NCBI RefSeq assembly: GCF_000812565.1 | Contig: NZ_JTAM01000014.1 | Coordinates: 80,538-144,537, forward strand | Length of the DNA: 64,000 bases | From: Flammeovirga sp. OC4 | Lineage (GTDB): Bacteria; Bacteroidota; Bacteroidia; Cytophagales; Flammeovirgaceae | Direction: 5' to 3' | Part shown: piece by piece, positions 53,099-63,358 of the stretch | How the letters are laid out: every line of letters starts with the position of its first letter | How positions within the stretch are numbered: the stretch's first letter is position 1 | Notes under the pieces: model-generated | What the model saw: only the letters and a program-made list of their open reading frames with translations | Databases searched by the model: none | What the model was told of the DNA's origin: nothing | Program-made: the position numbers and the translations under genes

Positions 53099-54361
53099 AT
53101 GAGCGGAACAAGCAATTACGTTAAAAAAGAAGAAATTAATCATCTTAATGACGAAGAAATGTCGAAAAAAGATACCTCTCAGGAAGAAGTAAAAGATTCG
53201 GCTAACTTACTGCCTAATAACACAACTGGTGAAGAAAATAAAACTTCTGACCCAACAGCTGTTAATGAAACTCAGTCTTCAGCTAAAGAAGAAGAGGAAA
53301 CGGAAGATTATTACTACAGGCCAGAGGATTTCAACCTTACGGAAAAAGACTTGCAGTCTTTAAACGAGTTTGATGAATTACGCATTGAAGTAGACCCCAA
53401 ACAGACAGCCCTGAGAATTGATAAGTTTCTAGTAGATAGAATTCCTAATCTATCTAGAAACCGAATACAAAGCGGATTAAAAGACGGTCACTTCCTAGTG
53501 AATGGTTTGCCTGTAAAACCAAATTATAAAGTAGCAGCAGGTGATGTAGTGATGGTATTTATGCCAAAACCTAGAGCACAAGAAATTGAACCTCAGAATA
53601 TCCCGCTTGATATTGTATATGAAGATGAGGACCTTTTGATTGTCAATAAAAAGCCTGGAATGGTGGTGCATCCTGGTTTTAATAATACATCAGGCACTTT
53701 GGTCAATGCCCTTTCTTATCATTTTAAAGACCTTCCAACTTCTTTCAACGGAAGTGATAAACCGGGATTGGTTCACCGAATTGATAAGGATACATCAGGG
53801 TTGTTGGTGATTGCAAAAACAGAACATTCGCTGACACACTTGTCAAAGCAATTTTATGATCATACCATTGAGAGGACTTATAACCTTTTAGTTTGGGGTA
53901 CTTTCCCGGATGAAGAAAAAGAAGGAACGATAAGATCTATGATTGGCAGATCAGCACAAGATAGAAGAGTTTATACAGTACTTCCTGATGATGCAACCTA
54001 TGGAAAGCATGCCATCACACACTATAAGGTATTGAAAGATATGCGTTATGTAAGTTTGGTGGAATGTAAATTGGAAACGGGTAGAACACACCAAATTCGT
54101 GTTCATATGCGTCATTTAGGTCATCCTTTATTCTCAGATGCCATGTATGGAGGAGATAAAATATTGAAAGGAGTCAGTACTGGGAAATATAAAACATTCG
54201 TTGAAAATAATTTCAAGATTTGTCCACGTCAAGCATTACATGCCAAGTCATTAGGGTTTGAGCATCCTGTAACAGGAAAGTGGATGCAATTCAACTCAGA
54301 AATCCCCCAAGATATGCAAAGGTTAATTCGCAGATGGGAAGATTTCTTAAGATATGGTTAA
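53099..54361 (+). CDS. RluA/RluD-family 23S rRNA pseudouridine synthase
   Basis: 420 residues. An S4 RNA-binding domain (about 103-150) precedes the catalytic domain, whose nucleophile is D229 in HRIDKDTSG; LETGRTHQIRVHMRHLGHP follows. RluD-type enzymes modify uridines in helix 69 of 23S rRNA. The first 95 residues are an acidic, low-complexity extension not found in most homologues. A later start would remove it, but the ATG at 53099 has no good competitor except M21. Terminator at 54367. Confidence 0.92.
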   Translation: MSGTSNYVKKEEINHLNDEEMSKKDTSQEEVKDSANLLPNNTTGEENKTSDPTAVNETQSSAKEEEETEDYYYRPEDFNLTEKDLQSLNEFDELRIEVDPKQTALRIDKFLVDRIPNLSRNRIQSGLKDGHFLVNGLPVKPNYKVAAGDVVMVFMPKPRAQEIEPQNIPLDIVYEDEDLLIVNKKPGMVVHPGFNNTSGTLVNALSYHFKDLPTSFNGSDKPGLVHRIDKDTSGLLVIAKTEHSLTHLSKQFYDHTIERTYNLLVWGTFPDEEKEGTIRSMIGRSAQDRRVYTVLPDDATYGKHAITHYKVLKDMRYVSLVECKLETGRTHQIRVHMRHLGHPLFSDAMYGGDKILKGVSTGKYKTFVENNFKICPRQALHAKSLGFEHPVTGKWMQFNSEIPQDMQRLIRRWEDFLRYG

Positions 54362-54366
54362 AAAAG

Positions 54367-54400
54367 AAAAGCCTCACTGAAAAGTGGGGCTTTTTCTTTT
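54367..54400. terminator. Bidirectional terminator after the pseudouridine synthase
   Basis: AAAAGCCTCACT (54367-54378), GAAA loop, AGTGGGGCTTTT (54383-54394) with one G-T pair, then TTCTTTT. The A-run on the other side serves the convergent YtfJ-like gene. Confidence 0.85.
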
Positions 54401-54422
54401 TTGAGAAATATATGATAATGGA

Positions 54423-55016
54423 CTATAAAGCAAACTGAGCCATTTCCTCTTCAGTATATTTGTGTGATTCAGAAACATTGTTTTTGATTTCATTGATCAC
54501 AAAATCTACTTCTTCTTTCGTTAGTTCTCCAGCTTTAAAGAACAACACTGTTCCATCAGCATCTACTAACAAGATTGGAAATGTATTATTAACATCACCC
54601 GTATTCCAGGCGTCTTGAATAAAACGTTTAGGGTCTGTAAGAATCAGAGCATCTGCTTCTTGCTTCGAACGTTTTCTCACCTGACGAGTCATAAAACGAA
54701 TAATTCCGTTAGGATAAGGAGAGTCCGCAAGGTTGACAATACCATAAGCTAAATACTCTTCTTCAGGGAATTTCCATTTTTTTACTTCTTCAATAAAATA
54801 TTCATTTTGTGAAGGCTTATCTGGATCAGGATAAAAGATTAATGTTACTTTCTCTCCTATACCCGGCGTAACCGCATCTTTGTTATTCAAATCACGGATA
54901 TCCACTTTTTCTATTTTGTCACCTCTCTTTAAAGTGCTTTTTTCTTGAGCTTGAACAGAAATAGTTGTGAAAGCTATTAGTATAAAAGAGATAGAAAGTT
55001 GTAAAATCTTTTTCAT
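54423..55016 (-). CDS. YtfJ-like exported thioredoxin-fold protein
   Basis: 197 residues with a signal peptide ending at SVQAQ. KVTLIFYPDPDKPSQNEYFIEEV, LAYGIVNLADSPYPNG, and PILLVDADGTVLFFKAGELTKEEVDFVINEI resemble the YtfJ family, which has a thioredoxin fold but lacks the CXXC redox pair. No CXXC is present here either. Probably periplasmic; the function is unknown. It is convergent with the pseudouridine synthase gene. Confidence 0.75.
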   Translation of the reverse strand: MKKILQLSISFILIAFTTISVQAQEKSTLKRGDKIEKVDIRDLNNKDAVTPGIGEKVTLIFYPDPDKPSQNEYFIEEVKKWKFPEEEYLAYGIVNLADSPYPNGIIRFMTRQVRKRSKQEADALILTDPKRFIQDAWNTGDVNNTFPILLVDADGTVLFFKAGELTKEEVDFVINEIKNNVSESHKYTEEEMAQFAL

Positions 55017-55181
55017 GAGTTTTTTTCATTTAATACAGTTCTACTAACGGAGCTGTTTTTGTTTGAGTTGAACTCATTTATATTTATTAAGTGACTTCGG
55101 AAGAGGATGTGAATTTGAGAAGGTTGTTTTGTATTGTGTTAATAATTAGGTAGATATTGATAATAAGAAGGTTGCAGGCAC

Positions 55182-55212
55182 AAAAAAAGCCTTTCGTTAT
55201 AGAAAGACTTTT
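55182..55212 (-). terminator. Terminator after the 64-aa gene
   Basis: AAAAGCCTTTC (55185-55195) pairs with GAAAGACTTTT (55202-55212) at 10 of 11 positions. The A-run 55182-55188 gives U on the minus strand. Confidence 0.65.
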
Positions 55213-55260
55213 ATTGCGAAAAAACTAAGATAATTCATACTGTTTTACCTTAATCAGTTA

Positions 55261-55455
55261 TTATTCATTTGTGTTTTTGAGTTTTTTATCAAAAACATTT
55301 TTGTTTAAAAATTCATTAAGTTGATCGACAGTGTAAGAGCTTTCAATTTCTCCTGAACTATTGATCTTGATGTCAAAGCCTTCTAATTCTCGATTGACTT
55401 TAGGCTTAGCTTCTGTGCGCTTAAAGTGATAGCGCTGTTTAATTGATCTAATCAT
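55261..55455 (-). CDS. Small conserved hypothetical protein, 64 aa
   Basis: A short basic start (MIRSIKQRYHFKRTEAKPK) is followed by EGFDIKINSSGEIESSYTVDQLNEFLNKNVFDKKL. From memory, short proteins with FDIKIN...GEIE...INEFLN...DKKL recur in Cytophagales, which supports a real gene. No domain or function is known to me. A terminator follows, so the gene appears to be transcribed alone. Confidence 0.55.
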   Translation of the reverse strand: MIRSIKQRYHFKRTEAKPKVNRELEGFDIKINSSGEIESSYTVDQLNEFLNKNVFDKKLKNTNE

Positions 55456-55690
55456 AATAGATAAAAATTAGGTTTAAATTAATAGTAGTTGTGTCTTAAT
55501 AAGACGATGCTAGTAATGGGTATTTTATATACCTCTTGAATCATTAAGTTATTACAATTTACTGAAAATGCAGTAATTGAGCTAGTTGATGTACAGATTT
55601 GAGGATCTTTAAATAAAAATAGGTCCTTTCATAGAATATGTTTTATTTTGTGTACAATAAATTCTTACTAAATTAATACAATACCAAAAA

Positions 55691-56620
55691 TTGAATATAT
55701 TAGAGATTAGGGGTGTAACGAAAAAATACGCAAATCATATTGCTTTGGACAACGTTTCTCTTACTGTACCCAAACAGTGTATTTATGGTTTGCTTGGCCC
55801 TAATGGAGCAGGTAAAACTTCCTTGATTCGATCAATAACTCAAATAATCTCTTTAGATGAAGGGGAAATCTATTTTAATGGACAATTATTAAAGCCCGAA
55901 GATGTATTAAGAATGGGCTATTTGCCAGAAGAAAGAGGGCTGTATAAAAAAATGAAAGTAGCGGATCAGATTTTATACTTGGCTCAATTAAAAGGGATGT
56001 CTTTAAAGGAGGCAAAAGCCAAGACCAAATTCTGGTTGGATCGTTTGGAGCTTAAACCTTGGTACAAAAGCAAGGTAGAAGACCTTTCTAAAGGTATGCA
56101 GCAAAAAGTGCAATTTATCACTACCGTGATCCATGAACCTAAATTATTGATTTTAGATGAGCCTTTTTCAGGTTTTGACCCTGTGAATGCACAATTGATC
56201 AGAGATGAGATTTTTAGACTAAGAGATTTAGGTTCTACTATTATTCTCTCAACACACCGCATGGAGTCTGTTGAACAACTTTGTGACCGAATAGCTTTGA
56301 TCAATAAATCGAAGAAAGTATTGGAGGGAACGCAGTTTGATATTAAGAACGCCTATAGGAATCATCAGTTTGATTTAATTACAGAAGAAGAAGTGGAAAT
56401 TTCTTCAACTCCTCATAAAGTAATCAGCCCTTCTGTGAAGGAGCTGTATGGATATAAACAAACTTTAAGACTTATAAATGCTTCCCCAAATCAATTGTTA
56501 GAAGAGGCTGCACAGCAAAGTACAATCTTAGGTATGCAGGAAAATATTCCTAGTATGCATGATATTTTTATTGAGGCAGTCCAAAACGGGAATATTAAAA
56601 CGACTTCGGAACAGCAGTAA
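55691..56620 (+). CDS. ABC transporter ATPase (NatA-type)
   Basis: 309 residues; the start codon is TTG at 55691. Walker A LLGPNGAGKTS (35-44), signature DLSKGMQQK, Walker B LLILDEPFSGFDP and the switch STHR are all present. After the ATPase core (about 230 residues) a C-terminal domain follows, as in NatA and related exporter ATPases. The permease gene starts 4 bases downstream. NatAB exports sodium in Bacillus, but the substrate here is not determined by the sequence. Confidence 0.92.
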   Translation: MNILEIRGVTKKYANHIALDNVSLTVPKQCIYGLLGPNGAGKTSLIRSITQIISLDEGEIYFNGQLLKPEDVLRMGYLPEERGLYKKMKVADQILYLAQLKGMSLKEAKAKTKFWLDRLELKPWYKSKVEDLSKGMQQKVQFITTVIHEPKLLILDEPFSGFDPVNAQLIRDEIFRLRDLGSTIILSTHRMESVEQLCDRIALINKSKKVLEGTQFDIKNAYRNHQFDLITEEEVEISSTPHKVISPSVKELYGYKQTLRLINASPNQLLEEAAQQSTILGMQENIPSMHDIFIEAVQNGNIKTTSEQQ

Positions 56621-56624
56621 ACGT

Positions 56625-57944
56625 ATGAACAAAATACTTTTAATAATAAAAAGAGAATACCTGACGAGGGTAAAAAAACGCTCTTTTGTGATCATGTCCA
56701 TTTTAGGACCATTACTTATTATTGGTTTTTATGGAATAATCATTTGGGCAAGTATATCAGATGGCGATCAAAAAGAAATAGCAGTTGTTGATGAGTCAGG
56801 ACTTTTTGAAAATGATTTCGACCATAATACTTCTTCCTTTAAGTTTTTAAGGATTTTTGGAGGTTTAGATCACGGAAAAGAACAATTGAACAATGAAGAA
56901 ATTGATGGGTTTTTATTTATACCCAAAGATTTTACGATTGACAATACAAAAGGAGTAGTGCTTTTTGAATCAAAAGGTTTAGGAGCAAAAGCTGTTTCAG
57001 AATTGGAGCAAAGAATCCTAAAAAGAGTCAAAGAATTAAAATTACCACGACTTGGTGTTACAGAAAAGGAAATTAAGTCATTGGACCAACCCATCCCCAT
57101 AAGAACAGTAAGTCTTACCGTTGATGGTAAAGAGTCTGATAGCAATGTAGGTATCTCTAGTGTCATTGGAATTGTAGGAGGATTGGTGATTTACTTCTTC
57201 GTATTTATGTACTCCACTATGGTAATGAAAGGTGTATTGGAAGAAAAAACAAGTCGAGTAGTTGAAGTCATAGTTTCTTCTGTAAAGCCCTTTCAATTGA
57301 TGTTGGGAAAAATAATTGGAGTTGGAGCCGTTGGTTTAACACAGCTTTTTTTATGGATTGTGTTAGGTATTGTGGCGGTAAGTGCTTTATCTACTTTTGT
57401 AGATGTACCTTACGAACAATTTGAACAATCTCAACTATCGCAGATGAATGCTAACGTTCAGCAAGTAGAGCAAGTTGAAATTGATAAAATCACTAAACTC
57501 TATTATTCTATTGAAAGTTTTGATTTTGCTACGACTACCATAGTTTTTATCTATTACTTTATCTTTGCCTATTTGATGTATTCGTCACTTTTTGCAGCAA
57601 TTGGAGCGAGTGTAGATAACGAAACCGATTCTCAGCAATTTATGTTGCCAGTTACTATGCCGTTGATTTTGGCAATTTCTCTTTCAGGAGGAGTGGTCTC
57701 TGATCCACAAGGAACAATGGCTTTCTGGTTGTCAGTATTTCCATTGACCTCTCCAGTAGTAATGATGATAAGATTACCATTTATTGGCTTTGGAACCGAA
57801 GTGATCATTTCAATGGTGACCTTGTTGTTTGGTTTTGTAGGGGCACTTTGGGTAGCAAGTAGGATTTATAGAATAGGTTTGTTGACCTATGGCAAAAAAC
57901 CAACTTATGCCGAAGTTTTCAAATGGATGTTCCGAAATAATTAA
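56625..57944 (+). CDS. ABC transporter permease (NatB/ABC-2 type)
   Basis: The ATG at 56625 (MNKILLIIKREYLTRVKKRSF) gives 439 residues; the open frame to the left (from 56559) is an extension into the upstream gene. One N-terminal membrane helix, a large exterior domain (about 45-180), then five or so helices (about 190-425) with EEKTSRVVEVIVSSVKPFQLMLGK, a hallmark of NatB-like ABC-2 permeases. It forms the exporter with the upstream ATPase. A weak hairpin TTAAAC-AAAAC-GTTTAA at its stop codon may end the transcript. Confidence 0.9.
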   Translation: MNKILLIIKREYLTRVKKRSFVIMSILGPLLIIGFYGIIIWASISDGDQKEIAVVDESGLFENDFDHNTSSFKFLRIFGGLDHGKEQLNNEEIDGFLFIPKDFTIDNTKGVVLFESKGLGAKAVSELEQRILKRVKELKLPRLGVTEKEIKSLDQPIPIRTVSLTVDGKESDSNVGISSVIGIVGGLVIYFFVFMYSTMVMKGVLEEKTSRVVEVIVSSVKPFQLMLGKIIGVGAVGLTQLFLWIVLGIVAVSALSTFVDVPYEQFEQSQLSQMNANVQQVEQVEIDKITKLYYSIESFDFATTTIVFIYYFIFAYLMYSSLFAAIGASVDNETDSQQFMLPVTMPLILAISLSGGVVSDPQGTMAFWLSVFPLTSPVVMMIRLPFIGFGTEVIISMVTLLFGFVGALWVASRIYRIGLLTYGKKPTYAEVFKWMFRNN

Positions 57945-58344
57945 ACAAAACGTTTAAGTATAAAGTCAAAAATAAATTATAGTTAATTCTAATTTATTTT
58001 TTGTGAGTACAACGCTAAAAAACGTATTAATAGTGGTTCTATTGAAAGTTTTTTGAAGGAAGTAATCGCAAAATAATAAATAGAATTAGTATTAGATATT
58101 TTTGAATTTGTAATTACTTAATAAATGAATTTTAATTCGGAATGTTGTTCGGACGGAATAGCATTGCGAATCGGCTAAATTATTAATGAAATTTCATGTG
58201 TTTTATGCCAATTTAACAATGGAAGATTTAATATCATTTATTTAGAATATTTATAGCCCGTTTTACTTTTAAAAAGAAAAGAAGGCTTTTATATTTGTAG
58301 CCGATTAAGGAAATTTTAAAACTTATCTTTCCAAATTTTTATTT
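57945..58344. other. Long intergenic region upstream of nqrF
   Basis: 400 AT-rich bases with no coding frame. It holds a weak hairpin at the permease stop and the nqrF -7 box TATATTTG at 58290-58297. I see nothing else, and no trace of nqrE. Confidence 0.55.
58290..58297 (+). promoter_or_regulatory. Predicted -7 box of nqrF
   Basis: TATATTTG fits TAnnTTTG and lies 47 bases before the nqrF ATG. It indicates that nqrF has its own promoter. No exact -33 TTG. Confidence 0.5.
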
Positions 58345-59655
58345 ATGGAACTATCAGTAGTAGTACCTGCAGCGATTGTGGCCTTTACGGTCTTGATCCT
58401 GTTTTTGGTTTTCGTACTTCTATTCGCACAGATGAAGTTAGTTCAAAGTGGTGACGTAAGCATCGTTTTAAACGGTGATGAGTCAAACCCTGTAGTAGTA
58501 GCTGCGGGTTCAACACTTTTAACGACACTTTCAGCGCAAAAAATCTTTTTGCCTTCTGCTTGTGGTGGTGGTGGTACGTGTGCGATGTGTAAATGTCGCG
58601 TTACAGACGGTGGTGGAGATGTACTCCCTACCGAAGTAGGTCACCTAAGCCGTGCCGAACAACATGAAAATGTCCGCCTTGCTTGTCAGGTTAAAGTGAA
58701 AAATGACATGCAAGTAGAAATACCAGAAGAAATCTTCGGAATTAAGAAATGGGAGTGTGAGGTTGTATCTAACTACAACGTGGCATCTTTCATTAAAGAA
58801 TTCGTAGTGAAGCTTCCTGAAGGTGAGACACTTGATTTTGAGGCAGGTGGATATATCCAAATCGACGTTCCTGAAGTAACTGTAAACTTCAAGGATATCG
58901 ATATCACTGCTCACCCTCGTATGGGTAAGAAACCAGACGAATACCAACCAGAATGGGATAAATTCGGTCTTTGGGATCTTAAAATGGTTAACGATGAGGA
59001 GATCTTCAGAGCTTACTCAATGGCTAACCACCCTGCAGAAGGTAACATTGTCATGTTGAACATCCGTATCGCAACTCCACCTTGGGATAGAGCGAAAAAC
59101 GGTTGGATGGACGTGAACCCAGGTATCTGTTCTTCTTACGTATTCTCACGTAAACCAGGTGATAAAGTAACAGTATCAGGTCCTTACGGTGAATTCTTCA
59201 TCAAAGAGACTGACGCTGAGATGATCTACGTAGGTGGTGGTGCAGGTATGGCGCCAATGCGTTCGCACTTATTCCACTTATTCCACACATTGAAAACTGA
59301 CCGTAAGGTACAGTTCTGGTATGGTGGTCGTTCTCGTCGTGAGTTATTCTACGAAGAGGATTTCAAGAAGATCGAGGAGGAATTCCCGAACTTCCGTTTC
59401 TACAAAGTATTGTCTGAGCCGCTTCCAGAAGATAACTGGACGCCTAAAAAAGACATGGATGACAGAGAAGGCGATGGTTTCGTTGGATTTGTTCACCAAG
59501 CTTTAATTGACAACTACTTAGGTAAGCATGAAGAGCCAGAGGAAATCGAATTCTACTTCTGTGGACCTCCTATGATGAACGCAGCGGTAATCAAGATGAC
59601 TGAAGACTTCGGTGTACCGAAAGAAAATGTATTATTTGACGACTTCGGTGGTTAA
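58345..59655 (+). CDS. nqrF: Na+-translocating NADH:quinone reductase subunit F
   Basis: 436 residues. One N-terminal membrane helix (about 7-28), a plant-type [2Fe-2S] domain with ligands C73, C79, C82 and C114 ([10 protein letters not shown]...LACQ), then a flavodoxin-reductase domain: FAD motif [13 protein letters not shown] motif [13 protein letters not shown], and CGPPMMN near the end. It takes electrons from NADH into the Nqr sodium pump. Subunits A-E are not next to it, which is unusual. C84 is an extra cysteine beside the cluster. The neat, high-frequency codon use (many C-ending codons) suggests high expression. Terminator at 59681. Confidence 0.96.
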   Translation: MELSVVVPAAIVAFTVLILFLVFVLLFAQMKLVQSGDVSIVLNGDESNPVVVAAGSTLLTTLSAQKIFLPSACGGGGTCAMCKCRVTDGGGDVLPTEVGHLSRAEQHENVRLACQVKVKNDMQVEIPEEIFGIKKWECEVVSNYNVASFIKEFVVKLPEGETLDFEAGGYIQIDVPEVTVNFKDIDITAHPRMGKKPDEYQPEWDKFGLWDLKMVNDEEIFRAYSMANHPAEGNIVMLNIRIATPPWDRAKNGWMDVNPGICSSYVFSRKPGDKVTVSGPYGEFFIKETDAEMIYVGGGAGMAPMRSHLFHLFHTLKTDRKVQFWYGGRSRRELFYEEDFKKIEEEFPNFRFYKVLSEPLPEDNWTPKKDMDDREGDGFVGFVHQALIDNYLGKHEEPEEIEFYFCGPPMMNAAVIKMTEDFGVPKENVLFDDFGG

Positions 59656-59680
59656 TCAATACATTCAAATATATACAAAG

Positions 59681-59710
59681 AAAGACTGTTCGAAAGGGCA
59701 GTCTTTTTTT
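59681..59710 (+). terminator. Terminator of nqrF
   Basis: AAAGACTG (59681-59688) pairs with CAGTCTTT (59699-59706), 10-base loop, followed by more T. Confidence 0.75.
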
Positions 59711-59752
59711 GTTAAAAGAAAGATTTGTAGCTCAAGAACTATTTAAAGTTAT

Positions 59753-59760
59753 TAACTTTG
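59753..59760 (+). promoter_or_regulatory. Predicted -7 box of the TPR-CHAT gene
   Basis: TAACTTTG fits TAnnTTTG, with TTTG at 59724-59727 (25-base spacer, a little long) as -33. The ATG is 45 bases downstream. Confidence 0.45.
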
Positions 59761-59805
59761 CATTATCCCCTACGAAATTAGTACCTAATAATAACTCAAT
59801 ACTGT

Positions 59806-62800
59806 ATGCGTCATTTCACTCTAGTTATACTATTTTTAGTTCATTTTATTATACCTCAAACAGCTTCAAGTTCTATTTCTGAAATTACCCCAGATGCTAT
59901 TAATACTTTAAGAGATCAAGGGAAAATTAAAGAAGCGAAAGCACTTGTAAATAAGTGGATCAAAGAAACTGAGAGTGAATATGGTGATGATGCTATCGAA
60001 AATGTGATTCCATTACTTGCTTCTTCAGAACTTTCCATTGTTTATTTTGAATATCCAGAGGCCGTTCAATCTTTAGAAAGGGTACTGGAAATTATTGACC
60101 TAACTTCGGGGTGGCTTTATCCTGACTACGCACTAGCACTCAACTATTTGGCGTATTGTAAGGTAAATATGGGAGATAAATTTGCTGCCTTTGGTTTATT
60201 GAATGAAGCCGAAATGATTTATTATAAGACGCTTACCCAACAACACCCTGATTTCAATTTATGTAATATCAATAGGGCCATTCTCAATCTACATCTTGGG
60301 GAATTCGAAAAAAGTGAATCCTATTTTTTAAAATCATATCAATTTATTAAAGATCATAAAGAAGCATTTGCAACAAGTAAAACGGCAAGTACAATAACTA
60401 TTGATTGGTTGAATATAAAATTTGCTCAACTCTATACGAAATGGTATAAACCAAAAAAAGCACTTCCACTTTTGGAGTCAGCTCAAGCAGGTTTGATTAA
60501 AAGAGGATGGAAAAAAAGTCCCTTTTATTCTATTCTTTTAGAAAACTTAGCGGAGCATTATTATTATTCCAATGACTACAAAATGGCTTACTCGTTTTAT
60601 GAGGAGTTGTACAATCATCGAAAAGAACTTTATGGAGAGGACCATATTGCTACAGCAAAGGCTACATTGGAAATGGGAGAAATTATGTCGGAAACGGGGT
60701 ATATCAATAATGCCTTATCCTATTTTCAACAAGCTAATAAACTACTAAGTAAGGAAAAGGGATACGTCAACTCTAAAGCTGAAATACTGCTTCATATTGC
60801 TGATGTATATTTACAAAAGGGAGATGCAATCAATGCAAAGGAGTACTTTGATAATGTCAAAATCGAAACCACAACCAATCGAGATTTATATTTCTTTTAC
60901 TTGAGAGTAATGGGAGACCTTTATTATATCAATGGAGATTACATTAATGCTGAACTCAAATTGATGGAATTGGTGTCTATTGTCCGACAAGAGAAGGTGT
61001 TCTTCACAAAACATTACAGTAAGGCAATTGTAACACTTACAGAGCTTTTTGTAACGTTGGGAAGAGTACAAAATGCCATTGGTTTATGTGAAAATGAAGT
61101 CAACTTTTTGAAAAAAAGAGGGAGAGATAAGAGTGTGACTTACCTTGATTTGAGACTCACACTTCTCACCGCTCAGTGGTATGAAAAGTTGATTGATGAA
61201 ACGGAAACAATGGCTCAAATTACAAATATTGAAGATACCTTAGTTCGTTTTGTGAATCCGAAGCACCCATTATTTATCAAAACGAATACATTGAAAGGAG
61301 GTTTGTGCTCTGATCTTTTAAAGTACGACGAAGCGATTTCATATTTTAGAAAAGCATTGGATTTTGCTAATCAACATGGAGTCGAGGAACTGCATTTTCA
61401 AAGGATACAAATTATTGATTATGCAGGAAATATATATATCAAGAAAAGAGAACTAGAAAAAGCACTGACTGAATATAGAGTGCTCAAAGGAAAGTTTACA
61501 GATGAATCTGTTTATTTTCCAGGCTTTCTGGGGAGGATTGCTTATGTAAAAGCCCTTCAAGGGAAGTGGGAAGAAGCAAAAGAATTAATCATAAGAGGTG
61601 TTGATATTCGTTTTAATCAGTATGACACCCAATTGAATTTTACGAGTGAGGATGAAAAAATAAATTACGTTCATCACACTTCATTAGTCTTTAAATACTT
61701 TTTTAGTTTGATGTCAATGCCTGAAGGGTACAAGTCTTCTCTGATGGTGGAGAAGTGTTATGACCTTCAGGTCAATTATAGAAAGTACTTTCTGAAAGAA
61801 GCAATTGCAAGAAAAAAGAAAATTGAGAATCTAGGACAGTACAGAAAGAGTATGAACTTTACGAATTACAATCAACACCTAGATCAACAGAAATCTAAGC
61901 TAGCAACAGCCAATTTCTTTTCAATTAAAGAAAGGAATGATTTAAATATTGATACCTATATGCTTACCGATAGGATCAACAATTTAGAAAAGTCGTTAAG
62001 TTTTGCCTCAAAGTCAGATGATGATTCATTAAATGTATCAGAATATATCTCTTGGAGAGATGTACAAAAACGGCTCAATGAAAAAGAGATCGCTTTGGAA
62101 ATTATCAAATTGAATACGATAGATAAAAATAATGATTTCTATGTAGCAATCGCTATTTCAAAAAATTGTAAAACGCCAAAATTTATCCCGATAGGCAATG
62201 CAAAACTATTGGAAAATGACTTGTTCAGTATTTACTCTAAAGAAATAAAACCGAAAACGAGATCATTGGTTTATAAGAAAACTACCACTAAGAAAGTATC
62301 AGCTTATAAGTATTATTGGGAACCTATAAAAGAGGGATTAGCAGAATGGGGTGAAGAAATAGGGACAATATATTTGAGCAAGGATGGGATTTATAATGCG
62401 ATCAATTTGAATGTCTTATACAATAGTGAATCGGAGAAGTACCTTATCAAGGAGGAAGATATTCACCTTGTAATTAGCACTTCTGACATTCGAACAAAGA
62501 GTCAATTATCGAATTTTACTAATAATAATATCTGCCTTTTTGGAAACCCATCCTTCGAAGGTGATGCAGAAGATTTAGGAGTTAGAGATGCGGCTGGACA
62601 AGCTTCAGCAGACCAAGAAAAGTATACTTTTTATCTTGAAAACCTGCCCGGAACGAAAACGGAGTTAGAAAATACTCAGACGTTGTTTAAAAGTCGAGGA
62701 TGGAATGTGGATGCGTATTATGAAGATCGGGCAACCGAAAATAACATTAAAAACTTATCGTATTCACCTTCTATCATGCACATTGCTACGCATGGTATTT

Positions 62801-63252
62801 ATATAGATGAACTGATCAATCCCATATTGCAAAACCCTTTATTAAAATCAGGTCTTTTCTTCACGGAAATAGCTACAAATAATGAGAAATCTGTAGATGA
62901 AATCTATAAATCAGGAAATGATGGGATCTTGACGGCTTACGAAGTGAAAGGTTTAAATTTAAAAAATACTTCTTTGTTGATTCTTTCAGCTTGTCAATCA
63001 GGAGTGTCAGACATCGCTGATGGTGATGGAATCTCTGGGCTACAATACGCTTTTAGTATAGCAGGGGTAAAAACGATTGTAATGAGTTTATGGAGTGTTG
63101 ATGATGTCGCCACCCAAAAACTGATGAATGAATTTTATGAGCAGTGGTTCCAAACTAAGGATATTGATCAAGCTTTTCGAAATGCACAACTTAAACTAAT
63201 GAAAGACTATAAGGATCCTTACTATTGGGGAGCCTTTGTGATGGTACATTAA
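59806..63252 (+). CDS. Exported TPR protein with C-terminal CHAT protease domain
   Basis: 1148 residues. A signal peptide ends around IIPQTASS. About 12 TPR-like helical repeats fill residues 25-620. A helical linker leads to a CHAT (caspase HetF-associated with TPRs) domain at about 800-1148. The catalytic pair is visible: H996 in IMHIATHG and C1063 in LILSACQSG, with SLWSVDD and YWGAFVMVH at the end. CHAT proteins are caspase/separase-like peptidases that cleave specific partners. The signal peptide suggests a periplasmic or surface role. No other protease-activation gene is adjacent, so its target is unknown. Confidence 0.92.
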   Translation: MRHFTLVILFLVHFIIPQTASSSISEITPDAINTLRDQGKIKEAKALVNKWIKETESEYGDDAIENVIPLLASSELSIVYFEYPEAVQSLERVLEIIDLTSGWLYPDYALALNYLAYCKVNMGDKFAAFGLLNEAEMIYYKTLTQQHPDFNLCNINRAILNLHLGEFEKSESYFLKSYQFIKDHKEAFATSKTASTITIDWLNIKFAQLYTKWYKPKKALPLLESAQAGLIKRGWKKSPFYSILLENLAEHYYYSNDYKMAYSFYEELYNHRKELYGEDHIATAKATLEMGEIMSETGYINNALSYFQQANKLLSKEKGYVNSKAEILLHIADVYLQKGDAINAKEYFDNVKIETTTNRDLYFFYLRVMGDLYYINGDYINAELKLMELVSIVRQEKVFFTKHYSKAIVTLTELFVTLGRVQNAIGLCENEVNFLKKRGRDKSVTYLDLRLTLLTAQWYEKLIDETETMAQITNIEDTLVRFVNPKHPLFIKTNTLKGGLCSDLLKYDEAISYFRKALDFANQHGVEELHFQRIQIIDYAGNIYIKKRELEKALTEYRVLKGKFTDESVYFPGFLGRIAYVKALQGKWEEAKELIIRGVDIRFNQYDTQLNFTSEDEKINYVHHTSLVFKYFFSLMSMPEGYKSSLMVEKCYDLQVNYRKYFLKEAIARKKKIENLGQYRKSMNFTNYNQHLDQQKSKLATANFFSIKERNDLNIDTYMLTDRINNLEKSLSFASKSDDDSLNVSEYISWRDVQKRLNEKEIALEIIKLNTIDKNNDFYVAIAISKNCKTPKFIPIGNAKLLENDLFSIYSKEIKPKTRSLVYKKTTTKKVSAYKYYWEPIKEGLAEWGEEIGTIYLSKDGIYNAINLNVLYNSESEKYLIKEEDIHLVISTSDIRTKSQLSNFTNNNICLFGNPSFEGDAEDLGVRDAAGQASADQEKYTFYLENLPGTKTELENTQTLFKSRGWNVDAYYEDRATENNIKNLSYSPSIMHIATHGIYIDELINPILQNPLLKSGLFFTEIATNNEKSVDEIYKSGNDGILTAYEVKGLNLKNTSLLILSACQSGVSDIADGDGISGLQYAFSIAGVKTIVMSLWSVDDVATQKLMNEFYEQWFQTKDIDQAFRNAQLKLMKDYKDPYYWGAFVMVH

Positions 63253-63358
63253 TCAAAAATCGGCTACTTTTTCAATTTTAACATTTTCTGTTGTCACAAA
63301 ACAGTTGATCGTTATGTCTTATAGTTGTAAGTGAATATTCATTCAAATTTATAAAGCC

